Origin: Hydractinia symbiolongicarpus
Lineage: Eukaryota; Cnidaria; Hydrozoa; Anthoathecata; Hydractiniidae
DNA length: 64,000 nucleotides
Assembly (NCBI RefSeq): GCF_029227915.1
Contig: NC_079882.1
Location: 32,914,001 to 32,978,000 of the forward strand
Direction: 5' to 3'
Both the position numbers and the translations under genes were made by a program. The notes below the pieces were generated by a model. The model made no database searches. It had not been told where the DNA came from and was given only the letters and a program-made list of their open reading frames with translations. This document shows, in pieces, positions 10,516 to 22,710 of this stretch. Positions within the stretch are counted from its first letter, which is position 1. Every line of letters starts with the position of its first letter.

Positions 10516-11866
10516 CGGGTTCTCGTTTGCCGGCGATTAAAGTTCTTTTATTCAGCGTCTCATCAAAAATGAAAACATTTTTGAAAACTACAAGTCTCAT
10601 GCGTTTTAGTGGTGAAAAAATAATATAAAAAATCGTTCGGGAAATGAGTTTACTCCCTGGGTACTTTCTTTGTACACTTTTGACTATACGGGCCAAGCCG
10701 GGATTTACGGGAAATCGCGGGTTTTCGTTTGCCGGCGATTAAACTTCTTTTATTCAGCGTCTCATCAAAAATGAAAACATTTTTAAAAACTACAAGTCTT
10801 ATGCGTTTTAGGGGTGAAAAAATGATTTAAAAAATCGTTCTGGAAATGAGTTTACTCATAGGTTACTTTCTTTGTATACATTCGACTATACGGGCCAAGC
10901 CCGGGATTTACGGGAAATCGCGGGTTTTCGTTTGCTGGCGATTAAACTTCTTTTATTCAGCGTCTCATCAAAAATGAAAACATTTTTAAAAACTACAAGT
11001 CTCATGGGCTTTAGTGGTGAAAAAATAATTTAAAAAATCGTTCTTGAAATGAGTTTACTCACAGGGTACTTTCTTTGTATACATTCGACTGTACGTGCCA
11101 ACCCGGGATTTACGGGAAATCGCGGGTTTTCGTTTGCCGGCGATTAAACTTCTTTTATTCAGCGTCTCATCAAAAATGAAAACATTTTTAAAAACTACAA
11201 GTCTCATGCGTTTTAGTGGTGAAAAAATAATTTAAAAAATCGTTCTGTAAATGAGTTTACTCACAGAGTACTTTCTTTGTATACATTCGACTATACGGGC
11301 CAAGCCCGGGATTTACGGGAAATCGCGGGTTTTCGTTTTCCGGCGATTAAACCTCTTTCATTAAGCGTCTCATCAAAAATGAAAACATTTTTGAAAACTA
11401 CAAGTCTGATGCGTTTTAGTGGTGAAAAAATAATTTAAAAAATCCTTCGGGAAACGAGTTTACTCACAGGGTACTTTCTTTCTATATATTCGACTATACG
11501 GGCCAAGCCCGGGATTTACGGGAAATCGCGGGTTTTCGTTTTCCGGCGATTAAACCTCTTTCATTAAACGTCTCATCAAAAATGAAAACATTTTTGAAAA
11601 CTGCAAGTCTCATGCGTTTAGTGGTAAGAAAATAATATAAAAAATTGTTCGGGAAATGAGTTTACTCCCTGGGTACTTTCTTTGTATACTTTTGACTATA
11701 CGGGCCAAGCCCGGGATTTACGGGAAATCGCGGGTTTCCGTTTGCCGGCGATTAAACTTCTTTTATTCAGCGTCTCATCAAAAATGAAAACATTTTTAAA
11801 AACTACAAGTCTTATGCGTTTTAGTGGTGAAAAAATTATTTAAAAAATCGTTCTGGAAATGAGTTT
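10516..11866 (+). repeat. 14-monomer-spaced duplication, right copy
   Basis: Partner of 7680-9030. It diverges after about 11,866, where this copy reads ACTCACAGGG and the left copy ACTCATAGGG. Private changes include AATCCTTCGGG, AAAAATTGTTC and the AGAGTACTTTC form. Confidence 0.75.
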
Positions 11867-12354
11867 ACTCACAGGGTACTTTCTTTGTATACATTCGACT
11901 ATACGGGCTAAGCCCGGGATTTACGGGAAATCGCGGGTTTTCTTTTCCGGCGATTAAACCTCTTTCTTTAAGTGTCTCATCAAAAATGAAAACATTTTTG
12001 AAAACGACAAGTCTCATGCGTTTTAGTGGTGAAAAAAAAATTTAAAAAATCGTTCTGGAAATGAGTTTACTCACAGGGTACTTTCTTTGTATACATTCGA
12101 CTATACGGGCTAAGCTCGGGATTTACGAGAAATCGCGGGATTTTATTTGCCGCGGATTAAACCTCTTTCATTAAGCGTCTCATCAAAAATGAAAACATTT
12201 TTAATAACTACAAGTCTCATGCGTTTTAGTGGTGAAAAAAAAATTTAAAAAATCGTTCGGGAAATGAGTTTACTCCCTGGGTACTTTCTTTGTATACATT
12301 CGACTATACGGTCCAAGCCCCGGATTTACGGGAAAACGCGGGATTTCATTTGCC

Positions 12355-13957
12355 GGCGATTAAACCTCTTTCATTAAGCGTCTCATCAAAAATGAAAACA
12401 TTTTTGAAAACTACAAGTCTCATGCGTTTTAGTGGTAAAAAAATACTTTAAAAAATCGTTCGGGAAATAAGTTTACTTCCTGGGTACTTTCTTTGTATGC
12501 TTTTGACTATACGGGCCAAGCCGGGATTTACGGGAAATCGCGGGTTTTTGTTTGCCGTCGATTAGCCTCTTTCATTAAGCGTCTCATCAAAAATGAAAAC
12601 ATTTTTGAAAACTACAAGTCTCATGCGTTTTAGTGGTGAAAAAAAAATTTAAAAAATCGTTCGGGAAATGAGTTTACTCCCTGGGTACTTTCTTGGTATA
12701 CATACGACTATACGGGCCAAGCCCCGGATTTACGGGAAAACGCGGGATTTCGTTTGCCGGCGATTAAACCTCTTTCATTAAGCGTCTCATCAAAAATGAA
12801 AACATTTTTGAAAACTACAAGTCTCATGCGTTTTAGTGGTGAAAAAATAATTTAAAAAATCGTTCGGGAAATGAGTTTACTCCCTGGGTACTTTCTTTGT
12901 ACACTTTTGACTATACGGGTCGAGTCCGGGATTTACGGGAAATCGCGGATTTTCGTTTGCCGGCGATTAAACTTCTTTTATTCAGCGTCCCATCAAATAT
13001 GAAATTATTTTTGAAAACTACAAGTCTCATGCGTTTAGTGGTAAGAAAATAATATAAGAAATCGTTCGGGAAATGAGTTTACTCCCTGGGTACTTTCTTT
13101 GTATACTTTTGACTATACAGGCCAAGCCCGGGATTTACAGGAAATCGCGGGTTTTCGTTTGCCGGCGATTAAACTTCTTTTATTCAGCGTCTCATCAAAA
13201 ATGAAAACATTTTTAAAAACTACAAGTCTTATGCGTTTTAGTGGTGAAAAAAATAATTTAAAAAATCGTTCTGGAAATGAGTTTACTCCCTGGGTACTTT
13301 CTTTGTATACTTTTGACTATACGGGCCGAGTCCGGGATTTATGGAAATAGCATTTTTTCGTTTGCCGGCGATTAAACTGCTTTTATTCAGCGTCTCATCA
13401 AAAATGAAAACATTTTTGAAAACTACAAGTCTCATGCGTTTTAGTGGTGAAAAAATAATTTAAAAAATCGTTCGGGAAATGAGTTTAGTCCCTGGGTACT
13501 TTCTTTGTATACTTTTGACTATACGGGCCAAGCCGGGATTTACGGGAAATCGCGGTTTTTCGTTTGCCGGCGATTAAACTTTTTTTATTCAGCGTCTCAT
13601 CAAAAATGAAAACATTTTTAAAAACTGCAAGTCTTATGCGTTTTAGTGGTGAAAAAATGATTTAAAAAATCGTTCTGGAAATGAGTTTACTCACAGGGTA
13701 CTTTCTTTGTATACATTCGACTATACGGGCCAAGCCGGGATTTACGGGAAATCGCGGGTTTTTGTTTGCCGTCGATTAAACTTCTTTTATTCAGCGTCTC
13801 ATCAAAAATGAAAACATTTTTGAAAACTACAAGTCTCATGCGTTTTAGTGGTGAAAAAATAATTTAAAAAATCGTTCGGGAAATGAGTTTAGTCCCTGGG
13901 TACTTTCTTTGTATACTTTTGACTATACGGGCCAAGCCGGGATTTACGGGAAATCGC
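12355..13957 (+). repeat. 2,630 bp-spaced duplication, left copy
   Basis: Recurs at 14,985-16,587, thirteen monomers away. Shared markers: AAAAATACTTTAAAA, CGTCGATTAGCCTC, TCTTGGTATACATACG, GTACACTTTTGAC, GACTATACAGGCC and a monomer with an extra A in GAAAAAAATAATTT. The left edge is fixed by different sequence before GATTAAACCTC and the right edge by CGCGGGTTTCC against CGCGGTTTTTC. Confidence 0.85.
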
Positions 13958-15050
13958 GGGTTTCCGTTTGCCGGCGATTAAACTTCTTTTATTCAGCGTC
14001 TCATCAAAAATGAAAACATTTTTAAAAACTACAAGTCTTATGCGTTTTAGTGGTGAAAAAATTATTTAAAAAATCGTTCTGGAAATGAGTTTACTCACAG
14101 GGTACTTTCTTTGTATACATTCGACTATACGGGCTAAGCCCGGGATTTACGGGAAATCGCGGGTTTTCTTTTCCGGCGATTAAACCTCTTTCTTTAAGTG
14201 TCTCATCAAAAATGAAAACATTTTTGAAAACGACAAGTCTCATGCGTTTTAGTGGTGAAAAAAAAATTTAAAAAATCGTTCTGGAAATGAGTTTACTCAC
14301 AGGGTACTTTCTTTGTATACATTCGACTATACGGGCTAAGCTCGGGATTTACGGGAAATCGCGGGATTTTATTTGCCGCGGATTAAACCTCTTTCATTAA
14401 GCGTCTCATCAAAAATGAAAACATTTTTGAAAACTACAAGTCTCATGCGTTTTAGTGGTGAAAAAATAATTTAAAAAATCGTTCGGGAAATGAGTTTAGT
14501 CCCTGGGTACTTTCTTTGTATACTTTTGACTATACGGGCCAAGCCGGGATTTACGGGAAATCGCGGGTTTCCGTTTGCCGGCGATTAAACTTCTTTTATT
14601 CAGCGTCTCATCAAAAATGAAAACATTTTTAAAAACTACAAGTCTTATGCGTTTTAGTGGTGAAAAAATTATTTAAAAAATCGTTCTGGAAATGAGTTTA
14701 CTCACAGGGTACTTTCTTTGTATACATTCGACTATACGGGCTAAGCCCGGGATTTACGGGAAATCGCGGGTTTTCTTTTCCGGCGATTAAACCTCTTTCT
14801 TTAAGTGTCTCATCAAAAATGAAAACATTTTTGAAAACGACAAGTGTCATGCGTTTTAGTGGTGAAAAAAAAATTTAAAAAATCGTTCTGGAAATGAGTT
14901 TACTCACAGGGTACTTTCTTTGTATACATTCGACTATACGGGCTAAGCTCGGGATTTACGGGAAATCGCGGGATTTTATTTGCCGCGGATTAAACCTCTT
15001 TCATTAAGCGTCTCATCAAAAATGAAAACATTTTTGAAAACTACAAGTCT
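13870..15050 (+). repeat. 607 bp three-monomer tandem duplication
   Basis: The order GAGTTTAGTCCC, CGCGGGTTTCCG, TTTTCTTTTCCGG with CTTTCTTTAAGTG, then TTTATTTGCCGCGG occurs at about 13.87-14.47 kb and again at 14.48-15.05 kb, a shift of 607 bp measured on TCTTTTCCGG (14,167 and 14,774). The second copy differs by AAGTGTCATG. The same marker set lies 2,226 bp upstream of the first copy, at 11,941. Confidence 0.8.
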
Positions 15051-16587
15051 CATGCGTTTTAGTGGTAAAAAAATACTTTAAAAAATCGTTCGGGAAATAA
15101 GTTTACTTCCTGGGTACTTTCTTTGTATGCTTTTGACTATACGGGCCAAGCCGGGATTTACGGGAAATCGCGGGTTTTTGTTTGCCGTCGATTAGCCTCT
15201 TTCATTAAGCGTCTCATCAAAAATGAAAACATTTTTGAAAACTACAAGTCTCATGCGTTTTAGTGGTGAAAAAAAAATTTAAAAAATCGTTCGGGAAATG
15301 AGTTTACTCCCTGGGTACTTTCTTGGTATACATACGACTATACGGGACAAGCCCCGGATTTACGGGAAAACGCGGGATTTCGTTTGCCGGCGATTAAACC
15401 TCTTTCATTAAGCGTCTCATCAAAAATGAAAACATTTTTGAAAACTACAAGTCTCATGCGTTTTATTGGTGAAAAAATAATTTAAAAAATCGTTCGGGAA
15501 ATGAGTTTACTCCCTGGGTACTTTCTTTGTACACTTTTGACTATACGGGTCGAGTCCGGGATTTACGGGAAATCGCGGATTTTCGTTTGCCGGCGATTAA
15601 ACTTCTTTTATTCAGCGTCCCATCAAATATGAAATTATTTTTGAAAACTACAAGTCTCATGCGTTTAGTGGTAAGAAAATAATATAAGAAATCGTTCGGG
15701 AAATGAGTTTACTCCCTGGGTACTTTCTTTGTATACTTTTGACTATACAGGCCAAGCCCGGGATTTACAGGAAATCGCGGGTTTTCGTTTGCCGGCGATT
15801 AAACTTCTTTTATTCAGCGTCTCATCAAAAATGAAAACATTTTTAAAAACTACAAGTCTTATGCGTTTTAGTGGTGAAAAAAATAATTTAAAAAATCGTT
15901 CTGGAAATGAGTTTACTCCCTGGGTACTTTCTTTGTATACTTTTGACTATACGGGCCGAGTCCGGGATTTATGGAAATAGCATTTTTTCGTTTGCCGGCG
16001 ATTAAACTGCTTTTATTCAGCGTCTCATCAAAAATGAAAACATTTTTGAAAACTACAAGTCTCATGCGTTTTAGTGGTGAAAAAATAATTTAAAAAATCG
16101 TTCGGGAAATGAGTTTAGTCCCTGGGTACTTTCTTTGTATACTTTTGACTATACGGGCCAAGCCGGGATTTACGGGAAATCGCGGTTTTTCGTTTGCCGG
16201 CGATTAAACTTTTTTTATTCAGCGTCTCATCAAAAATGAAAACATTTTTAAAAACTGCAAGTCTTATGCGTTTTAGTGGTGAAAAAATGATTTAAAAAAT
16301 CGTTCTGGAAATGAGTTTACTCACAGGGTACTTTCTTTGTATACATTCGACTATACGGGCCAAGCCGGGATTTACGGGAAATCGCGGGTTTTTGTTTGCC
16401 GTCGATTAAACTTCTTTTATTCAGCGTCTCATCAAAAATGAAAACATTTTTGAAAACTACAAGTCTCATGCGTTTTAGTGGTGAAAAAATAATTTAAAAA
16501 ATCGTTCGGGAAATGAGTTTAGTCCCTGGGTACTTTCTTTGTATACTTTTGACTATACGGGCCAAGCCGGGATTTACGGGAAATCGC
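14985..16587 (+). repeat. 2,630 bp-spaced duplication, right copy
   Basis: Partner of 12,355-13,957. Private changes are few: ACGGGACAAGCC and TTTTATTGGTG here replace ACGGGCCAAGCC and TTTTAGTGGTG. The low divergence points to a recent exchange. Confidence 0.85.
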
Positions 16588-17275
16588 GGTTTTTCGTTTG
16601 CCGGCGATTAAACTTTTTTTATTCAGCGTCTCATCAAAAATGAAAACATTTTTAAAAACTGCAAGTCTTATGCGTTTTAGTGGTGAAAAAATGATTTAAA
16701 AAATCGTTCTGGAAATGAGTTTACTCACAGGGTACTTTCTTTGTATACATTCGACTATACGGGCTAAGCCCGGGATTTACGGGAAATCTCGGGTTTTCGT
16801 TTTCCGGCGATTAAACCTCTTTCATTAAGTGTCTCATCAAAAATGAAAATATTTTTGAAAACTACAAGTCTCATGCGTTTTAGTGGTGAAAAAAAAATTT
16901 AAAAAATCGTTTGGAAAATGAGTTTACTCCCTGGGTACTTTCTTTGTATACATTCGACTATACGGGCCAAGCCCCGGATTTACGGGAAAACGCGGGATTT
17001 CATTTGCCGGCGATTAAACCTCTTTCATTAAGCGTCTCATCAAAAATGAAAACATTTTTGAAAACTGCAAGTCTCATGCGTTTTTGTGGTGAAATATTGA
17101 TTTAAAAAATCGTTCTGGAAATGAGTTTACTCACAGGGTACTTTCTTTGCATAGATTCGACTATACGGGCCAAGCCCGGGATTTACGGGAAATCGCGGGT
17201 TTTCGTTTTCCGGCGATTAAACCTCTGTCATTAAGCGTCTCATCAAAAATGAAAACATTTTTGAAAACTACAAGT
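15205..17275 (+). repeat. Block re-used at 22.7-25.0 kb, source-like copy
   Basis: Recurs at 22,690-24,963. The shift is 7,485 bp on the left and 7,688 bp on the right because the distant copy holds one more E monomer. Shared markers include GTACACTTTTGAC, GACTATACAGGCC, CGTTTGGAAAATGAG, GTTTTTGTGGTGAAATATTG and CCTCTGTCATTAAG. The match ends at CAAGTCTGATG here against CAAGTCTCATG there. Confidence 0.8.
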
Positions 17276-17279
17276 CTGA

Positions 17280-20200
17280 TGCGTTTTAGTGGTGAAAAAA
17301 TAATTTAAAAAATCGTTCGGGAAATGAGTTTACTCCCTGGGTACTTTCTTTGTATACTTTTGACTATACGGGTCGAGTCCGGGATTTACGGGAAATCGCG
17401 GATTTTCGTTTGCCGGCGATTAAACTTCTTTTATTCAGCGTCCCATCAAATATGAAATTATTTTTGAAAACTACAAGTCTCATGCGTTTAGTGGTAAGAA
17501 AATAATATAAGAAATCGTTCGGGAAATGAGTTTACTCCCTGGGTACTTTCTTTGTATACTTTTGACTATACGGGCCAAGCCCGGGATTTACAGGAAATCG
17601 CGGGTTTTCGTTTGCCGGCGATTAAACTTCTTTTATTCAGCGTCTCATCAAAAATGAAAACATTTTTAAAAACTACAAGTCTTATGCGTTTTAGTGGTGA
17701 AAAAATAATTTAAAAAATCGTTCTGGAAATGAGTTTACTCCCTGGGTACTTTCTTTGTATACTTTTGACTATACGGGCCGAGTCCGGGATTTATGGAAAT
17801 AGCATTTTTTCGTTTGCCGGCGATTAAACTGCTTTTATTCAGCGTCTCATCAAAAATGAAAACATTTTTGAAAACTACAAGTCTCATGCGTTTTAGTGGT
17901 GAAAAAATAATTTAAAAAATCGTTCTGGAAATGAGTTTACTCCCTGGGTACTTTCTTGGTATACATACGACTATACGGGCCAAGCCCCGGATTTACGGGA
18001 AAACGCGGGATTTCGTTTGCCGGCGATTAAACCTCTTTCATTAAGCGTCTCATCAAAAATGAAAACATTTTTGAAAACTACAAGTCTCATGCGTTTTAGT
18101 GGTGAAAAAATAATTTAAAAAATCGTTCGGGAAATGAGTTTACTCCCTGGGTACTTTCTTTGTATACTTTTGACTATACGGGTCGAGTCCGGGATTTACG
18201 GGAAATCGCGGATTTTCGTTTGCCGGCGATTAAACTTCTTTTATTCAGCGTCCCATCAAATATGAAATTATTTTTGAAAACTGCAAGTCTCATGCGTTTA
18301 GTGGTAAGAAAATAATATAAGAAATCGTTCGGGAAATGAGTTTACTCCCTGGGTACTTTCTTTGTATACTTTTGACTATACGGGCCAAGCCCGGGATTTA
18401 CAGGAAATCGCGGGTTTTCGTTTGCCGGCGATTAAACTTCTTTTATTCAGCGTCTCATCAAAAATAAAAACATTTTTAAAAACTACAAGTCTTATGCGTT
18501 TTAGTGGTGAAAAAATAATTTAAAAAATCGTTCTGGAAATGAGTTTACTCCCTGGGTACTTTCTTTGTATACTTTTGACTATACGGGCCGAGTCCGGGAT
18601 TTATGGAAATAGCATTTTTTCGTTTGCCGGCGATTAAACTGCTTTTATTCAGCGTCTCATCAAAAATGAAAACATTTTTGAAAACTACAAGTCTCATGCG
18701 TTTTAGTGGTGAAAAAATAACTTAAAAAATCGTTCGGGAAATGAGTTTAGTCCCTGGGTACTTTCTTTGTATACTTTTGACTATACGGGCCAAGCCGGGA
18801 TTTACGGGAAATCGCGGTTTTTCGTTTGCCGGCGATTAAACTTTTTTTATTCAGCGTCTCATCAAAAATGAAAACATTTTTAAAAACTGCAAGTCTTATG
18901 CGTTTTAGTGGTGAAAAAATGATTTAAAAAATCGTTCTGGAAATGAGTTTACTCCCTGGGTACTTTTTTTGTATACTTTTGACTATACGGGCCAAGCCGG
19001 GATTTACGGGAAATCGCGGATTTTCGTTTCCGGCGATTAAACTTCTTTTATTCAGCGTCCCATCAAAAATGAAAACATTTTTGAAAACTACAAGTCTCAT
19101 GCGTTTTAGTGGTGAAAAAATAATTTAAAAAATCGTTCGGGAAATGAGTTTACTCCCTGGGTACTTTCTTTGTATACTTTTGACTATACGGGCCGAGTCC
19201 GGGATTTACGGGAAATCGCGGATTTTCGTTTGCCGGCGATTAAACTTCTCTTATTCAGCGTCCCATCAAATATGAAAATTTTTTTGAAAACTACAAGTCT
19301 CATGCGTTTAGTGGTAAAAAAGTAATATAAAAAATCGTTCGGGAAATGAGTTTACTCCCTGGGTACTTTCTTTGTATACTTTTGGCTATACGGGCCAAGC
19401 CCGGGATTTACGGGAAATCGCGGGTTTTCGTTTGCCGGCGATTAAACTTCTTTTTTCAGCGTCTCATCAAAAATGAAAACATTTTAAAAACTACAAGTCT
19501 TATGCGTTTTAGTGGTGAAAAAATAATTTAAAAAATCGTTCTGGAAATGAGTTTACTCCCTGGGTACTTTCTTGGTATACATACGACTATACGGGCCAAG
19601 CCCCGGATTTACGGGAAAACGCGGGATTTCGTTTGCCGGCGATTAAACCTCTTTCATTAAGCGTCTCATCAAAAATGAAAACATTTTTGAAAACTACAAG
19701 TCTCATGCGTTTTAGTGGTGAAAAAATAATTTAAAAAATCGTTCGGGAAATGAGTTTACTCCCTGGGTACTTTCTTTGTATACTTTTGACTATACGGGTC
19801 GAGTCCGGGATTTACGGGAAATCGCGGATTTTCGTTTGCCGGCGATTAAACTTCTTTTATTCAGCGTCCCATCAAATATGAAATTATTTTTGAAAACTAC
19901 AAGTCTCATGCGTTTAGTGGTAAGAAAATAATATAAGAAATCGTTCGGGAAATGAGTTTACTCCCTGGGTACTTTCTTTGTATACTTTTGACTATACGGG
20001 CCAAGCCCGGGATTTACAGGAAATCGCGGGTTTTCGTTTGCCGGCGATTAAACTTCTTTTATTCAGCGTCTCATCAAAAATGAAAACATTTTTAAAAACT
20101 ACAAGTCTTATGCGTTTTAGTGGTGAAAAAATAATTTAAAAAATCGTTCTGGAAATGAGTTTACTCCCTGGGTACTTTCTTTGTATACTTTTGACTATAC

Positions 20201-22710
20201 GGGCCGAGTCCGGGATTTATGGAAATAGCATTTTTTCGTTTGCCGGCGATTAAACTGCTTTTATTCAGCGTCTCATCAAAAATGAAAACATTTTTGAAAA
20301 CTACAAGTCTCATGCGTTTTAGTGGTGAAAAAATAATTTAAAAATCGTTCGGGAAATGAGTTTAGTCCCTGGGTACTTTCTTTGTATACTTTTGACTATA
20401 CGGGCCAAGCCGGGATTTACGGGAAATCGCGGTTTTTCGTTTGCCGGCGATTAAACTTTTTTTATTCAGCGTCTCATCAAAAATGAAAACATTTTTAAAA
20501 ACTGCAAGTCTTATGCGTTTTAGTGGTGAAAAAATGATTTAAAAAATCGTTCTGGAAATGAGTTTACTCACAGGGTACTTTCTTTGTATACATTCGACTA
20601 TACGGGCTAAGCCCGGGATTTACGGGAAATCTCGGGTTTTCGTTTTCCGGCGATTAAACCTCTTTCATTAAGTGTCTCATCAAAAATGAAAACATTTTTG
20701 AAAACTACAAGTCTCATGCGTTTTAGTGGTGAAAAAAAAATTTAAAAAATCGTTCGGAAAATGAGTTTACTCCCTGGGTACTTTCTTTGTATACATTCGA
20801 CTATACGGGCCAAGCCCCGGATTTACGGGAAAACGCGGGATTTCATTTGCCGGCGATTAAACCTCTTTCATTAAGCGTCTCATCAAAAATGAAAACATTT
20901 TTGAAAACTGCAAGTCTCATGCGTTTTTGTGGTGAAATAATGATTTAAAAAATCGTTCTGGAAATGAGTTTACTCACAGGGTACTTTCTTTGCATAGATT
21001 CGACTATACGGGCCAAGCCCGGGATTTACGGGAAATCGCGGGTTTTCGTTTTCCGGCGATTAAACCTCTTTCATTAAGCGTCTCATCAAAAATGAAAACA
21101 TTTTTGAAAACTACAAGTCTCATGCGTTTTAGTGGTGCAAAAAAAATTTAAAAAATCGTTCGGGAAATGAGTTTACTCCCTGGGTACTTTCTTTGTATAC
21201 TTTTGACTATACGGGCCGAGTCCGGGATTTACGGGAAATCGCGGATTTTCGTTTGCCGGCGACTAAACTTCTTTTACTCAGCGTCCCATCAAATATGAAT
21301 TTTTTTTTGAAAACTACAAGTCTCATGCGTTTAGTGGTAAGAAAATAATATAAGAAATCGTTCGAGAAATGAGTTTACTCCCTGGGTACTTTCTTTGTAT
21401 ACTTTTGACTATACGGGCCAAGCCCGGGTTTTACGGGAAATCGCGGGTTTTCGTTTGCCGGCGATTAAACTTCTTTTATTCAGCGTCTCATCAAAAATGA
21501 AAACATTTTTAAAAACTACAAGTCTTATGCGTTTTAGTGGTAAAAAAATAATTTAAAAAGTCGTTCTGGAAATGAGTTTACTCCCTGGGTACTTTCTTTG
21601 TATACTTTTGACTATACGGGCCGAGTCCGGGATTTATGGAAATAGCATTTTGTCGTTGGCCGGCGATTAAACTGCTTTTATTCAGCGTCTCATCAAAAAT
21701 GAAAACATTTTTGAAAACTACAAGTCTCATGCGTTTTAGTGGTGAAAAAATAATTTAAAAAATCGTTCGGGAAATGAGTTTAGTCCCTGGGTACTTTCTT
21801 TGTATACTTTTGACTATACGGGCCAAGCCGGGATTTACGGGAAATCGCGGTTTTTCGTTTGCCGGCGATTAAACTTCTTTTATTCAGCGTCTCATCAAAA
21901 ATGAAAACATTTTTGAAAACTGCAAGTCTCATGCGTTTTAGTGGTGAAAAAATAATTTAAAAAATCGTTCGGGAAATGAGTTTACTCCCTGGGTACTTTC
22001 TTTGTATACTTTTGACTATACGGGCCGAGTCCGGGATTTACGGGAAATCGCGGATTTTCGTTTGCCGGGGATTAAACTTCTCTTATTCAGCGTCCAATCA
22101 AATATGAAAATTTTTTTGAAAACTACAAGTCTCATGCGTTTAGTGGTAAAAAAGTAATATAAATAATCGTTCGGGAAATGAGTTTACTCCCTGGGTACTT
22201 TCTTTGTATACTTTTGGCTATACGGGCCAAGCCCGGGATTTACGGGAAATCGCGGGTTTTCGTTTGCCGGCGATTAAACTTCTTTTTTCAGCGTCTCATC
22301 AAAAATGAAAACATTTTAAAAACTACAAGTCTTATGCGTTTTAGTGGTGAAAAAATAATTTAAAAAATCGTTCTGGAAATGAGTTTACTCCCTGGGTACT
22401 TTCTTTGTATACTTTTGACTATACGGGCCGAGTCCGAGATTTAGGGAAATCGCAGTTTTTCGTTTGCCAGCGATTAAACTGCTTTTATTCAGCCTCTCAT
22501 CAAAAATGAAAACATTTTTAAAAACTACAAGTCTTATGCGTTTTAGTGGTGAAAAAATAATTTAAAAAATCGTTCGGGAAATGAATTTACTCCATGGGCA
22601 CTTTCTTTGTATACTTTTGACTATACGGGCCAAGCCGGCATTTACGAGAAATCGCGGGTTTTCGTTTGCCGGCGATTAAACTGCTTTTATTCAGCGTCTC
22701 ATCAAAAATG
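17280..22710 (+). repeat. 5.4 kb segmental block, left copy
   Basis: Recurs at about 29,617-36,261. The shift steps from 12,337 bp (18,943 to 31,280; 19,570 to 31,907) to 13,146 bp (20,631 to 33,777; 21,421 to 34,567) and then 13,551 bp (22,178 to 35,729). The steps equal four and two monomers. Shared rare markers are AAATAACTTAAAA, ACTTTTTTTGTATAC, TTTTGGCTATAC, AAATCTCGGG, CATTTTGTCGTTGG and CCGAGATTTAGGG. Confidence 0.82.

Larger units (their letters stand above)
1..12354 (+). repeat. Zone 1: A/B-variant satellite domain
   Basis: About 61 monomers of the A class and of the B class (CTGGAAATGAG, CACAGGG, CATTCGAC, TTTTCCGGCG, CCTCTTTCATTAAG). Variant C, with CCCATCAAATATG, and variant E are absent here; the first GCGTTTAGTGG form appears near 8.78 kb. 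A single D-like monomer with GGGATTTAGGGAAAT lies near 776. The zone holds 9-, 4-, 11- and 14-monomer duplications listed separately. No gene or foreign sequence was seen. Confidence 0.8.
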
